Shown: one piece after another, positions 55,693 through 64,000 of the stretch
Numbering within the stretch: position 1 is the first letter of the stretch
How the letters are laid out: the number at the start of each line of letters is the position of its first letter
Source: Winogradskyella algicola
GTDB taxonomy: Bacteria; Bacteroidota; Bacteroidia; Flavobacteriales; Flavobacteriaceae
Length of the DNA stretch: 64,000 nt
Direction: 5' to 3'
Assembly: GCF_005869935.1 (NCBI RefSeq)
Contig: NZ_SZQF01000003.1
Coordinates: 245,265 to 309,264, forward strand
Notes under the pieces: generated by a model
The model's database searches: none
What the model saw: only the letters and a program-made list of their open reading frames with translations
Told to the model about the DNA's origin: nothing
Translations under genes and position numbers: made by a program

Positions 55693-56106
55693 TTTTTTGA
55701 GGTTGACGAACCGCTTGTGTAGGCAAGTGTTGGATAGTCAACCATGAAGCTTAAGTTTTATAGTATGCTTGCAGATTATAAAGCGTAAGCGGAAAGCTTT
55801 GAAAAAGTAACGTAAGCGAAAGTGAACGTGAAAAGGATGAGCAATGTTTTTGGACGTGTAGGACACGCAAGTGAAGAACAAAAAAGAAATCATCAAGAAA
55901 AACAAATCTTATGAAACTTAGTAGTATCAGGTCAATACATTTTGAAAGATATGAAACGTTTCTCTTGAAGTAGGAACACTTGAACCGAAAAGGATGATGA
56001 TGAAAATCATACAGCTGAGTTAGTGGAAGCTAAATAGGTCACGTTAGTACTGTTTCAAAAAAAAGCCATGTCAGAACAGTTTTACTGTAGTGATATGGCT
56101 TTTTAC
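55693..56106 (+). ncRNA. Candidate structured non-coding RNA
   Basis: About 415 nt without reading frames and visibly less AT-rich than the sequence before it. The 5' end TTTTTTGA (55693-55700) can pair with TCAAAAAA (56055-56062). GGTTGAC (55701-55707) pairs with GTCAACC (55737-55743) around an inner hairpin CGCTTG...CAAGTG. Further hairpins are CGTGT-AGG-ACACG (about 55854-55866), AAGT-AGGAAC-ACTT (about 55968-55981), and ATGAT-GAAA-ATCAT (about 55996-56010). TGAACGTGAAAAGGATGA (55823-55840) recurs as TGAACCGAAAAGGATGA (55981-55997). It ends in a composite terminator (56061-56104): GCCAT/ATGGC, GTCA/TGAT, ACAG/CTGT around a TTTTA loop, then T. It is not recognisable as RNase P RNA, tmRNA, SRP RNA or rRNA. 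Confidence 0.55.
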
Positions 56107-56132
56107 TTTTATATACCTAAAGATTAACGCTC

Positions 56133-56235
56133 GTCACTTCGAGTGAAATTCTTATGGAATTTTGTATTGAGAAATAAACTAGTATCATGAATTTCCTTGT
56201 TTTCGATACAAATTTTACGCTCTGTAAGCGTAAAA
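56133..56235. repeat. Palindromic interspersed element (REP/MITE-like)
   Basis: The left unit has a hairpin TCACT-TCG-AGTGA (56134-56146) and ends AATTTTGTATTGAGAAA. The right unit (56192-56216) has the diverged inverse, TTTCCTTGTTTTCGATACAAATTTT. A perfect 8-bp hairpin TTTTACGC / GCGTAAAA (56213-56235) closes the element. It lies between the candidate RNA and the pentapeptide gene. Confidence 0.5.
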
Positions 56236-56286
56236 CTTAGTCTAACTTACGAAAATCCATATTCTACTTTCTTCTATATTTGTTTT

Positions 56287-56859
56287 ATGAATTTACAAAG
56301 CATATCTGACCAAAACTACAGTAATAAAAACTACACCACTAATCTACTTCCAAAAGCAGAATACAGCTATTGCACCTTTACCAACTGCAATTTTGAAAAT
56401 TCAGATATTTCTAATAACGTCTTATTAGAATGTGAATTTGTAGATTGCAACTTTAGCAATGTCAACGTAAAACATACAACATTTAATGATGTAAGTTTTA
56501 ATTCCTGTAAGCTCGTTGGTATTAATTTTAAAGATTGTAGTGAGTTTCTACTCGACTTCAACTTTCGAAATTGCAACCTCAATCTTAGTTCGTTTTCTAA
56601 TATGAACATCAACAAAACATGCTTCAGCAATTGTAAAATGCATCAAGTAGATTTCACATTTACGGAAGTAGAAGAATCAAAATTTTCTCGGTGCGACTTA
56701 ATGAATTCTATATTTAATAACACCAACCTTGAAAAAGCAGATTTTTCAACAGCTTTTAATTTCAATATTAATCCTGCTGAAAACAATCTTAAAGACGCGC
56801 AATTTTCAAAAAATAATATTGAAGGGCTATTAAATATCTTCAAAATAAAGATTAAATAA
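56287..56859 (+). CDS. Pentapeptide repeat protein
   Basis: A 190-residue cytosolic protein made almost entirely of pentapeptide repeats, expected to form a right-handed quadrilateral beta-helix. The centre is Phe/Leu, as in CTFTNCNFENSDIS, CEFVDCNFSNVNVKHTTFNDVSFNSCKLVGINFKDCS and CNLNLSSFSNMNINKTCFSNCKMHQVDF. Cys and Asn are frequent, instead of the usual Ala-Asp/Asn-Leu. Members include DNA-gyrase-protecting proteins, but many are of unknown function. The start MNLQSI is chosen because 30 upstream codons lie in the palindromic repeat and have no ATG. No partner gene is evident. Confidence 0.88.
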   Translation: MNLQSISDQNYSNKNYTTNLLPKAEYSYCTFTNCNFENSDISNNVLLECEFVDCNFSNVNVKHTTFNDVSFNSCKLVGINFKDCSEFLLDFNFRNCNLNLSSFSNMNINKTCFSNCKMHQVDFTFTEVEESKFSRCDLMNSIFNNTNLEKADFSTAFNFNINPAENNLKDAQFSKNNIEGLLNIFKIKIK

Positions 56860-56953
56860 AAAATCCATCTAATTAAGTATTTCACTCAAGAAATTCTTAA
56901 AATTTACCATCAATTACTAGCAATCTCGCAATCGCTAAACCCTATCTATTTTG

Positions 56954-56961
56954 TATATTTG
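56954..56961 (+). promoter_or_regulatory. -7 element upstream of icd (TATATTTG)
   Basis: A perfect TAnnTTTG match 49 nt before the start codon. Confidence 0.5.
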
Positions 56962-57004
56962 CACAGCTTAAAAATAAGCTTAAGCATATTCACATTATAT
57001 TTAA

Positions 57005-59230
<2,226 letters not shown>

Positions 59231-59245
59231 ACTTTTGTTAAAAAG

Positions 59246-59273
59246 AGCTTCATTGAAAAATGAAGCTTTTTTT
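59246..59273 (+). terminator. Terminator of icd
   Basis: A 9-bp stem (AGCTTCATT / AATGAAGCT) with a GAAA loop and T7. Confidence 0.88.
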
Positions 59274-59280
59274 ATATCCG

Positions 59281-59288
59281 TAAATTTG
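59281..59288 (+). promoter_or_regulatory. -7 element upstream of the TonB receptor (TAAATTTG)
   Basis: A perfect TAnnTTTG match 53 nt before the start. A TTG lies 25 nt upstream, within the icd terminator. Confidence 0.45.
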
Positions 59289-59341
59289 TGTTACAAATGC
59301 ACTATACAATCGTTTTATAATCAACACCAATCTTATAAACT

Positions 59342-61717
59342 ATGGCTTTAACCTATAGAGTTATACTACTCTTATTATTTTTTTGCCCAAGTGTACTACC
59401 AGCACAAGAAAAATTTACATTAAGCGGAACGATTACAGATAGTGAAAGTAACGAAACCTTAATTGGTGTGAATGTTCTTATTCCAGAAATTCAATCTGGA
59501 ACCATGACCAATGAATATGGCTTCTACTCTATTACACTTCCAAAGGGAACTTACAACATTCAAATAAGCTATTTAGGGTTTAAAACCATAAGCCAAATTA
59601 TTGAGTTAACTAACGACCTATCTAAAAATTTTCAACTTACTGAAGCTGCTGAGAGTCTAGACGAAGTGGTTATTACCGAAAATATAGAACAACTTAATAT
59701 CAGAAAACCACAAATGAGTGTTAATGCCTTATCTATAAATACGATAAAGCAAATGCCAGTAGTTTTAGGCGAAGTTGATGTTATTAAATCCATCACACTT
59801 TTGCCAGGTGTTACTAATGCAGGCGAAGGCTCGTCTGGATTCAATGTGCGCGGTGGTGCTGCAGATCAAAATCTTATATTATTAGATGAAGCTACTATTT
59901 TTAATTCATCTCACTTATTTGGATTCTTTTCTGTTTTTAATCCAGATGCTATAAAAGATATTAAGCTTTACAAAGGTGGAATTCCTGCCAAGTATGGTGG
60001 ACGCGTATCGTCTGTTTTAGATATTTATCAAAAAGAAGGTAATAGTAGTAAATTTCAGATGAATGGTGGCATTGGTTTAATCTCCAGTAGGTTGTTAGCA
60101 GAAGGACCAATTAAAAAAAATAAGGGATCATTTTTATTTGGTGGTCGCAGTAGTTATGCTCATTTGTTTCTTCCACTTTTTGACCTTGATAATGTGGCCT
60201 ATTTTTACGATTTAAATACCAAATTAAGTTACCGCTTAAATGATAATAACAGTATTTTCTTGTCGGGTTATTTTGGTAGAGACGTATTTAGCATTCAGGA
60301 TAGTTTTGAAAACACTTACGGTAATACTGTAGTTAATTTTAGGTGGAATCATTTATTCTCAGATAAGTTATTTTCTAACCTGTCGCTCATTTACTCTGAT
60401 TATTATTATGGCTTAGATTTAAATTTTGTAGGTTTTGAATGGGAATCTGGTATAAGAAACTTTAATGTTAAGTACGATTTAAAACATTATATAAATAATA
60501 ATTTTAAGTTAGAATACGGACTCAACAGTATCTATTATAAATTTAATCCAGGAGAAATTAACCCTAATACCGAAGATTCTGGTATTAATCCTTTTAAACT
60601 CATTGATAAATATGCATTTGAAAATGCTGTCTATCTAGATGCAGAACATAAACTAAGTAACAAGCTTAGTCTTAGTTATGGCGCTCGGTTTAGTACATTT
60701 CATCGCTTAGGTCAAGATGAATTAAATGTTTACCAAAATGACAATACTGTCATTTTCAATGCAGATTTAGGTATTTATGAAAAAGCAGAACCAATAGACA
60801 CAGAGTCTTTTAACAGAAGTGATGTTATTGAGTCTTTTGCCAACATTGAGCCACGCTTTTCTTTAGCATATCAGCTTAATGATTATTCGTCTGTAAAGGC
60901 AAGTTACAATAGAATGTCTCAATACCTTCATCTTTTATCGAATACAAACTCACCAACACCATTAGATGTGTGGACACCAAGTGGTAAATTCATTAAGCCA
61001 CAACTTTTAGATCAATATGCGCTAGGCTATTTTAGGACTTTTAAAGACAACACATTCTCATTAGAAGTTGAAACGTTCTATAAAACCATAGATAACCGTA
61101 TAGACTACATCGACGGTGCAAATCTTATCGCGAATGATGCCATAGAACAAGTTATTCTTAATGGAGAAGCTAGAGCTTATGGTCTAGAAATTCTATTCAG
61201 AAAAAATGAAGGACGATTAAAAGGATGGTTAGCTTATACATTATCAAAATCTGAACAAAAAACACCAGCAAGAACAGAAACAGAAACAGGTATTAATAAT
61301 GGTGAATGGTATAATACACCATTTGACAAAACGCATGATATCTCCCTAACAGCAAGCTATGATCTAAATAAAAAATGGAAATTGAGTTCTAATTTTATTT
61401 TTCAAACTGGTCAACCTGCCACATTTCCAAATGGTCAATACGAGTATAATGGTATTGTAATACCAAGTTACGAAGCCAGAAACTCAAGTAGATTACCATC
61501 ATATAATCGATTAGATGTTTCTGCAACCTTTAATCCAAAGCCAGATAGTCAAAAGCGATTTAAAGGCGAATGGGTTTTTGGAATATATAACGTTTATAAC
61601 AGAAGAAATGCTGCTAATATTACATTTAGAGAAGATAGAATTACTGGAGTTAATGAAGCTGTAAGACTTGCTATTTTTGGTATCGTACCCTCTATTTCTT
61701 ATAATTTTAAATTTTAA
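59342..61717 (+). CDS. TonB-dependent outer membrane receptor with carboxypeptidase-like domain
   Basis: A 791-residue receptor. It has a signal peptide (1-21, ending LPAQ), a carboxypeptidase D regulatory-like domain (about 23-105, TLSGTITDSESNETLIGVNVLIP), a plug with VLGEVDVIKSITLLPGVTNAGEGSSGFNVRGGAADQNLILLDEA, and a beta-barrel that ends in SYNFKF with terminal Phe. No SusD partner is present; instead a DUF4249 lipoprotein gene follows after 5 nt. This pairing is common in Bacteroidota. The ligand is unknown. Confidence 0.94.
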   Translation: MALTYRVILLLLFFCPSVLPAQEKFTLSGTITDSESNETLIGVNVLIPEIQSGTMTNEYGFYSITLPKGTYNIQISYLGFKTISQIIELTNDLSKNFQLTEAAESLDEVVITENIEQLNIRKPQMSVNALSINTIKQMPVVLGEVDVIKSITLLPGVTNAGEGSSGFNVRGGAADQNLILLDEATIFNSSHLFGFFSVFNPDAIKDIKLYKGGIPAKYGGRVSSVLDIYQKEGNSSKFQMNGGIGLISSRLLAEGPIKKNKGSFLFGGRSSYAHLFLPLFDLDNVAYFYDLNTKLSYRLNDNNSIFLSGYFGRDVFSIQDSFENTYGNTVVNFRWNHLFSDKLFSNLSLIYSDYYYGLDLNFVGFEWESGIRNFNVKYDLKHYINNNFKLEYGLNSIYYKFNPGEINPNTEDSGINPFKLIDKYAFENAVYLDAEHKLSNKLSLSYGARFSTFHRLGQDELNVYQNDNTVIFNADLGIYEKAEPIDTESFNRSDVIESFANIEPRFSLAYQLNDYSSVKASYNRMSQYLHLLSNTNSPTPLDVWTPSGKFIKPQLLDQYALGYFRTFKDNTFSLEVETFYKTIDNRIDYIDGANLIANDAIEQVILNGEARAYGLEILFRKNEGRLKGWLAYTLSKSEQKTPARTETETGINNGEWYNTPFDKTHDISLTASYDLNKKWKLSSNFIFQTGQPATFPNGQYEYNGIVIPSYEARNSSRLPSYNRLDVSATFNPKPDSQKRFKGEWVFGIYNVYNRRNAANITFREDRITGVNEAVRLAIFGIVPSISYNFKF

Positions 61718-61722
61718 ATCAT

Positions 61723-62538
61723 ATGAAAAAGATTATAACCCTTTTCCTAATTGTTCTTGTATTTACAAATTGTGAAGATGTTATAGATGTGGACTTAAAT
61801 ACTGCTGAACCAAGATTGGTTATTGATGCATCGATTAACTGGTTCAAAAATACATCAGGAAATGAACAAAGTATAAAGTTAACATTAACTGCACCCTTTT
61901 TTAATGATTCTGTTCCACCAGCTAATAACGCTATAGTAACCATTACAGATACTAATAGCAATGTTTTTAATTTTATTGAAGATGGCCAAACAGGAATATA
62001 CAGAAACTATAACTTTATACCTGTTTTAAACAACACATATGTATTAACTATTGTTTATGAGGGTGAAACTTACACGGCTACAGAAACTTTAAAATCAGTT
62101 GTTCAAATCGATTATGTAGAACAAAATGACGAAGGTGGATTTTCTGGTGAGGATATTGAATTAAAAGCATTTTATACAGATCCTGCAAATATTGAAAATT
62201 ACTATTTTTTTGAGTTTATAAGTGACATTGCCGTTGTCCCAACGTTAGAAGTATATGAAGACCGTTTTACAGACGGAAATCAAATTTTTGGATTTTATAC
62301 AGAAGAAGACTTAGCAACAAATGATATTGTAACTATAAGAAATTATGGGGTTTCAGAACAGTTTTATGAATATATGTTTATACTATTACAACAAGGAAGT
62401 GAAGAAACCGGTGGTCCCTTTGAAACACAACCAGCTACAGTTAGAGGTAATTGTATAAATAATACAAACCCTGAAAACTATCCGTTTGGTTATTTTAGAT
62501 TATCTGAAGTAGATGAGTTAATTTATACGGTTCAATAA
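61723..62538 (+). CDS. DUF4249 lipoprotein, partner of the TonB receptor
   Basis: A 271-residue lipoprotein with lipobox VFTNCED (lipid-modified Cys at about 15). It has the family start DVIDVDLNTAEPRLVIDASINWFKN, beta-strand-rich middle (VTITDTNSNVFNFIEDGQTGIY, TYVLTIVYEGETYTATETLKSVVQID) and the end GNCINNTNPENYPFGYFRLSEVDE. It is probably a surface or periplasmic accessory to the receptor directly upstream. The function is inferred only from the pairing. Confidence 0.88.
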   Translation: MKKIITLFLIVLVFTNCEDVIDVDLNTAEPRLVIDASINWFKNTSGNEQSIKLTLTAPFFNDSVPPANNAIVTITDTNSNVFNFIEDGQTGIYRNYNFIPVLNNTYVLTIVYEGETYTATETLKSVVQIDYVEQNDEGGFSGEDIELKAFYTDPANIENYYFFEFISDIAVVPTLEVYEDRFTDGNQIFGFYTEEDLATNDIVTIRNYGVSEQFYEYMFILLQQGSEETGGPFETQPATVRGNCINNTNPENYPFGYFRLSEVDELIYTVQ

Positions 62539-62573
62539 CAAAAGTTACGTTTTAAATTCTGTAATTTTAGCTT

Positions 62574-63398
62574 ATGAACTTTGAAAAAACTACTGAAAAA
62601 GAATCTCACTATAATCATCTTGAAAAGATGACAATTAAAGAGATTATAACTAATATCAACAACGAAGATCAAACTGTACCTAAAGCTGTAGAAAAAGCTT
62701 TACCACAAATTGAAACATTAATTAAAGTTATTGTAGAAAAATTACAAAGTGGTGGTCGCCTATTTTACATAGGTGCTGGCACAAGTGGTAGACTAGGAAT
62801 TTTAGATGCGTCGGAATGTCCACCAACATTTGGTGTTCCACACGATTTAGTGATAGGGATTATTGCTGGTGGTGACGCAGCAATTAGAAAAGCTGTAGAA
62901 AATGCAGAAGACTCTACAAATCAAGGTTGGAAAGATTTAGAACAATATAAAATATCTAAAAAAGACGTTGTTGTTGGTATAGCTGCATCTGGTACAACAC
63001 CATACGTAGTTCATACATTAAAAAGATGTAATATCGAAAATATCGTTACAGGTTGTATAACTTGCAATAAAAATAGTCCTTTAAGTCTTACATCTCAATA
63101 CCCAATTGAAGTGATTGTTGGACCAGAATTTTTAACAGGAAGTTCAAGAATGAAAGCTGGAACTGCTCAAAAATTAGTTCTCAATATGATTACTACTACA
63201 GTAATGATACAGTTAGGACATGTAAAAGGAAATCGTATGGTAGATATGCAGCTTAGCAATAATAAGCTTGTAGATCGAGGTATAAAAATGATAATGGAAG
63301 AACTTAACATACCACTAGCCACAGCAGAATCACTACTTAAACAATATAAATCCGTAAGACTAAGTATCGAAAATGGAAGGAAACAACAAAACAGATAA
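62574..63398 (+). CDS. murQ: N-acetylmuramic acid 6-phosphate etherase
   Basis: A 274-residue SIS-domain etherase that splits MurNAc-6-phosphate into GlcNAc-6-phosphate and lactate during peptidoglycan recycling. It has RLFYIGAGTSGRLGILDASECPPTFGVP with the catalytic Glu in SECPPT, IIAGGDAAIRKAVENAEDS, VVGIAASGTTPYVV, and FLTGSSRMKAGTAQKLVLNMITTTVM. It is complete. The next small gene overlaps it by 26 nt. A possible link to the TonB/DUF4249 pair upstream (35 nt) is discussed separately. Confidence 0.96.
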   Translation: MNFEKTTEKESHYNHLEKMTIKEIITNINNEDQTVPKAVEKALPQIETLIKVIVEKLQSGGRLFYIGAGTSGRLGILDASECPPTFGVPHDLVIGIIAGGDAAIRKAVENAEDSTNQGWKDLEQYKISKKDVVVGIAASGTTPYVVHTLKRCNIENIVTGCITCNKNSPLSLTSQYPIEVIVGPEFLTGSSRMKAGTAQKLVLNMITTTVMIQLGHVKGNRMVDMQLSNNKLVDRGIKMIMEELNIPLATAESLLKQYKSVRLSIENGRKQQNR

Positions 63399-63612
63399 AG
63401 AACTTCTTATAAAAGGTATAAAACGATTAGTCATTTGTCTATTTCTTATGTTCTTAGGGCCTACTCTTCTTCATATTGCCTTTAGTAATAATGACAAGCC
63501 ATTATACTATCCTATTTTAATAGTTGCGATTCTAATTTGTATTACAGCTATTGGAATGCTTTATATTGGATTAAATACAATAATAGATAGTATATTCAAC
63601 AAGAAAAAATAA
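63373..63612 (+). CDS. Small membrane protein, DUF6095 family
   Basis: A 79-residue protein with two hydrophobic helices (about 19-36 and 45-67) and charged ends. LIKGIKRLVICLFLMFLGPTLLHIAFSNNDKPLYYPILIVAILICI resembles the DUF6095 family of flavobacteria. Its role is unknown. The 26-nt overlap with murQ in another frame suggests translational coupling. Confidence 0.75.
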   Translation: MEGNNKTDKELLIKGIKRLVICLFLMFLGPTLLHIAFSNNDKPLYYPILIVAILICITAIGMLYIGLNTIIDSIFNKKK

Positions 63613-63653
63613 CCTATAATTTCTTTTTCATTAAAAAATAGCTGGAAAAACAA

Positions 63654-63682
63654 AAGACCCTTACTGTAACAGTAAGGGTCTT
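63654..63682 (-). terminator. Terminator of the rRNA operon
   Basis: A perfect 13-bp stem (AAGACCCTTACTG / CAGTAAGGGTCTT) with a 3-nt loop, just after the 5S gene on the minus strand, followed by TTGTTTTT. Confidence 0.92.
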
Positions 63683-63685
63683 CAA

Positions 63686-63793
63686 AAAAGGCGGCGACCT
63701 ACTCTTCCACAAGTGCAGTACCATCGGCGCAAACGGGCTTAACTTCTCTGTTCGGAAAGGTAAGAGGTGAGCCCCGTCGCTATAACCACCTTA
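63686..63793 (-). rRNA. rrf: 5S ribosomal RNA
   Basis: On the minus strand the segment reads as a typical 5S: it starts with AGGTGGTTATAGCGACGGGG, contains CCGAACAGAGAAGTTAAGCC and GGCGCCGATGGTACTGC-type sequence, and its two ends pair (AGGTGG / GGCGGCCTT region). Ends are approximate to a few nt. The spacer to 23S (about 80 nt) has a CGGTC / GACCG hairpin at 63802-63816, a probable processing element. Confidence 0.93.
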
Positions 63794-63876
63794 AACTGTT
63801 TCGGTCGTCTAGACCGTATAATAAACATATTGAAAAAAGTCACATGGTTTGTACCTATAAAAAGAGCGGCGTGCAA

Positions 63877-64000
63877 TAAGCCTATGGGTTATTAGTACTA
63901 CTCGGCTATGACATTACTGCCTTTACACCTGTAGCCTATCAACGTGGTCATCTTCCACGACCCTTTAAAGAAATCTCATCTTGTGGTGGGTTTCGCGCTT
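63877..64000 (-). rRNA. rrl: 23S ribosomal RNA, 3' end (truncated by the window)
   Basis: The minus strand ends in the pattern GTAGTACTAATAACCCATAGGC before the spacer, which matches the 3' end of 23S rRNA (ACTAATA..., conserved 3' terminal helix partner). Only about 124 nt are present; the gene continues to the right of the window. The 3' end position is approximate. Confidence 0.9.

Noticed and set aside
55693..56106. RNase P RNA, tmRNA, SRP RNA or group I/II intron in the 55.7 kb region
   Set aside because: The universal cores of these RNAs (GAGGAAAGUCC, the tmRNA T-arm/CCA end, SRP GGAAG tetraloop context, domain V) are not found.
55693..56106. Retron or diversity-generating retroelement RNA
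   Set aside because: No reverse transcriptase gene lies nearby and there is no template/variable repeat pair. The S23 gene at 6.8 kb likewise has no reverse transcriptase.

Overview
The window is a piece of an AT-rich chromosome of a marine-type member of the Flavobacteriaceae (Bacteroidota). The evidence is four exported proteins with a C-terminal type IX secretion (T9SS) sorting domain, a PorD (DUF4835) homologue, Bacteroidota-specific families (DUF6913, DUF6095, DUF4249 with a TonB-dependent receptor, DUF2279, the Bacteroidota-type RNA polymerase omega), and promoters of the TAnnTTTG type. The genus cannot be decided from the sequence alone. Almost everything is densely packed housekeeping DNA. 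No phage, IS element, CRISPR array, tRNA gene or classical defence island is visible.

Layout. 1-4.6 kb: tail of an outer-membrane protein, an NTF2-like protein, a secreted S15 peptidase and a T9SS-exported cyanophycinase-like S51 peptidase, then pcm. 4.8-12.3 kb (+): Gfo/Idh oxidoreductase, a REP-like doublet, 3-hydroxyacyl-CoA dehydrogenase, a four-helix-bundle (S23) gene between inverted repeats, DUF1015, YggS, a DnaQ/GIY-YIG nuclease with a non-ATG start, a Kv-type channel and miaA. 12.4-17.3 kb (-): two-component pair, coaE, YbbR protein, glycosyltransferase. 17.4-22.2 kb (-): two large T9SS cargo proteins. 22.3-30.2 kb (-): fabI, a TPR protein, recN, porD, coaBC, rpoZ, bamD, dapA, DUF6913. 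30.2-32.4 kb (+): a split 5'-nucleotidase and DoxX. 32.3-37.1 kb (-): YhhN-like protein, ligA, LOG, prmC, GNAT. 37.2-40.7 kb (+): LEA-like lipoprotein, ribD, HAD, EamA, YigZ. 40.7-45.4 kb: a thioesterase (-), then dnaA, a protein-tyrosine phosphatase, a T9SS sugar dehydrogenase and a methyltransferase (+). 45.4-49.4 kb (-): lysozyme-like protein, DUF2279, mltG, GNAT, dapF. 49.6-55.3 kb (+): HtrA protease, an N-terminally extended GAPDH, a coiled-coil membrane protein, an orphan HEPN-like gene, trmD, rplS. 55.3-56.3 kb: about 1 kb without genes that holds a candidate structured RNA and a palindromic repeat. 56.3-63.6 kb (+): pentapeptide protein, monomeric isocitrate dehydrogenase, TonB receptor/DUF4249 pair, murQ, DUF6095. 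63.65-64 kb (-): the 5S and 3' 23S end of an rRNA operon.

How the genes work together. Several tight operons are evident from 1-4 nt spacing or overlaps: GNAT-prmC-LOG-ligA, LEA-ribD-HAD-EamA-YigZ, dapF-GNAT-mltG-DUF2279, and bamD-rpoZ-coaBC-porD. Cell-envelope genes are prominent (bamD, mltG, murQ, dapA, dapF, YbbR, the lysozyme-like protein). CoA synthesis is represented by coaBC and coaE. The exported enzymes point to extracellular peptide, polymer and sugar use.

Most interesting items. (1) A ~415-nt candidate non-coding RNA at 55.7-56.1 kb, with a closing helix, repeated hairpins, a boxA-like element before it and a terminator after it. (2) A palindromic repeat family present as a doublet at 5.75-5.87 kb and also inside prmC, where it is translated in frame. 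(3) An S23-type four-helix-bundle gene enclosed by 23-nt inverted repeats. (4) A nuclease gene that must start at ATT or ATA. (5) A solitary HEPN-like gene with an R-x4-H motif between a terminator and the trmD promoter. (6) An intrinsic terminator in the dnaA leader.
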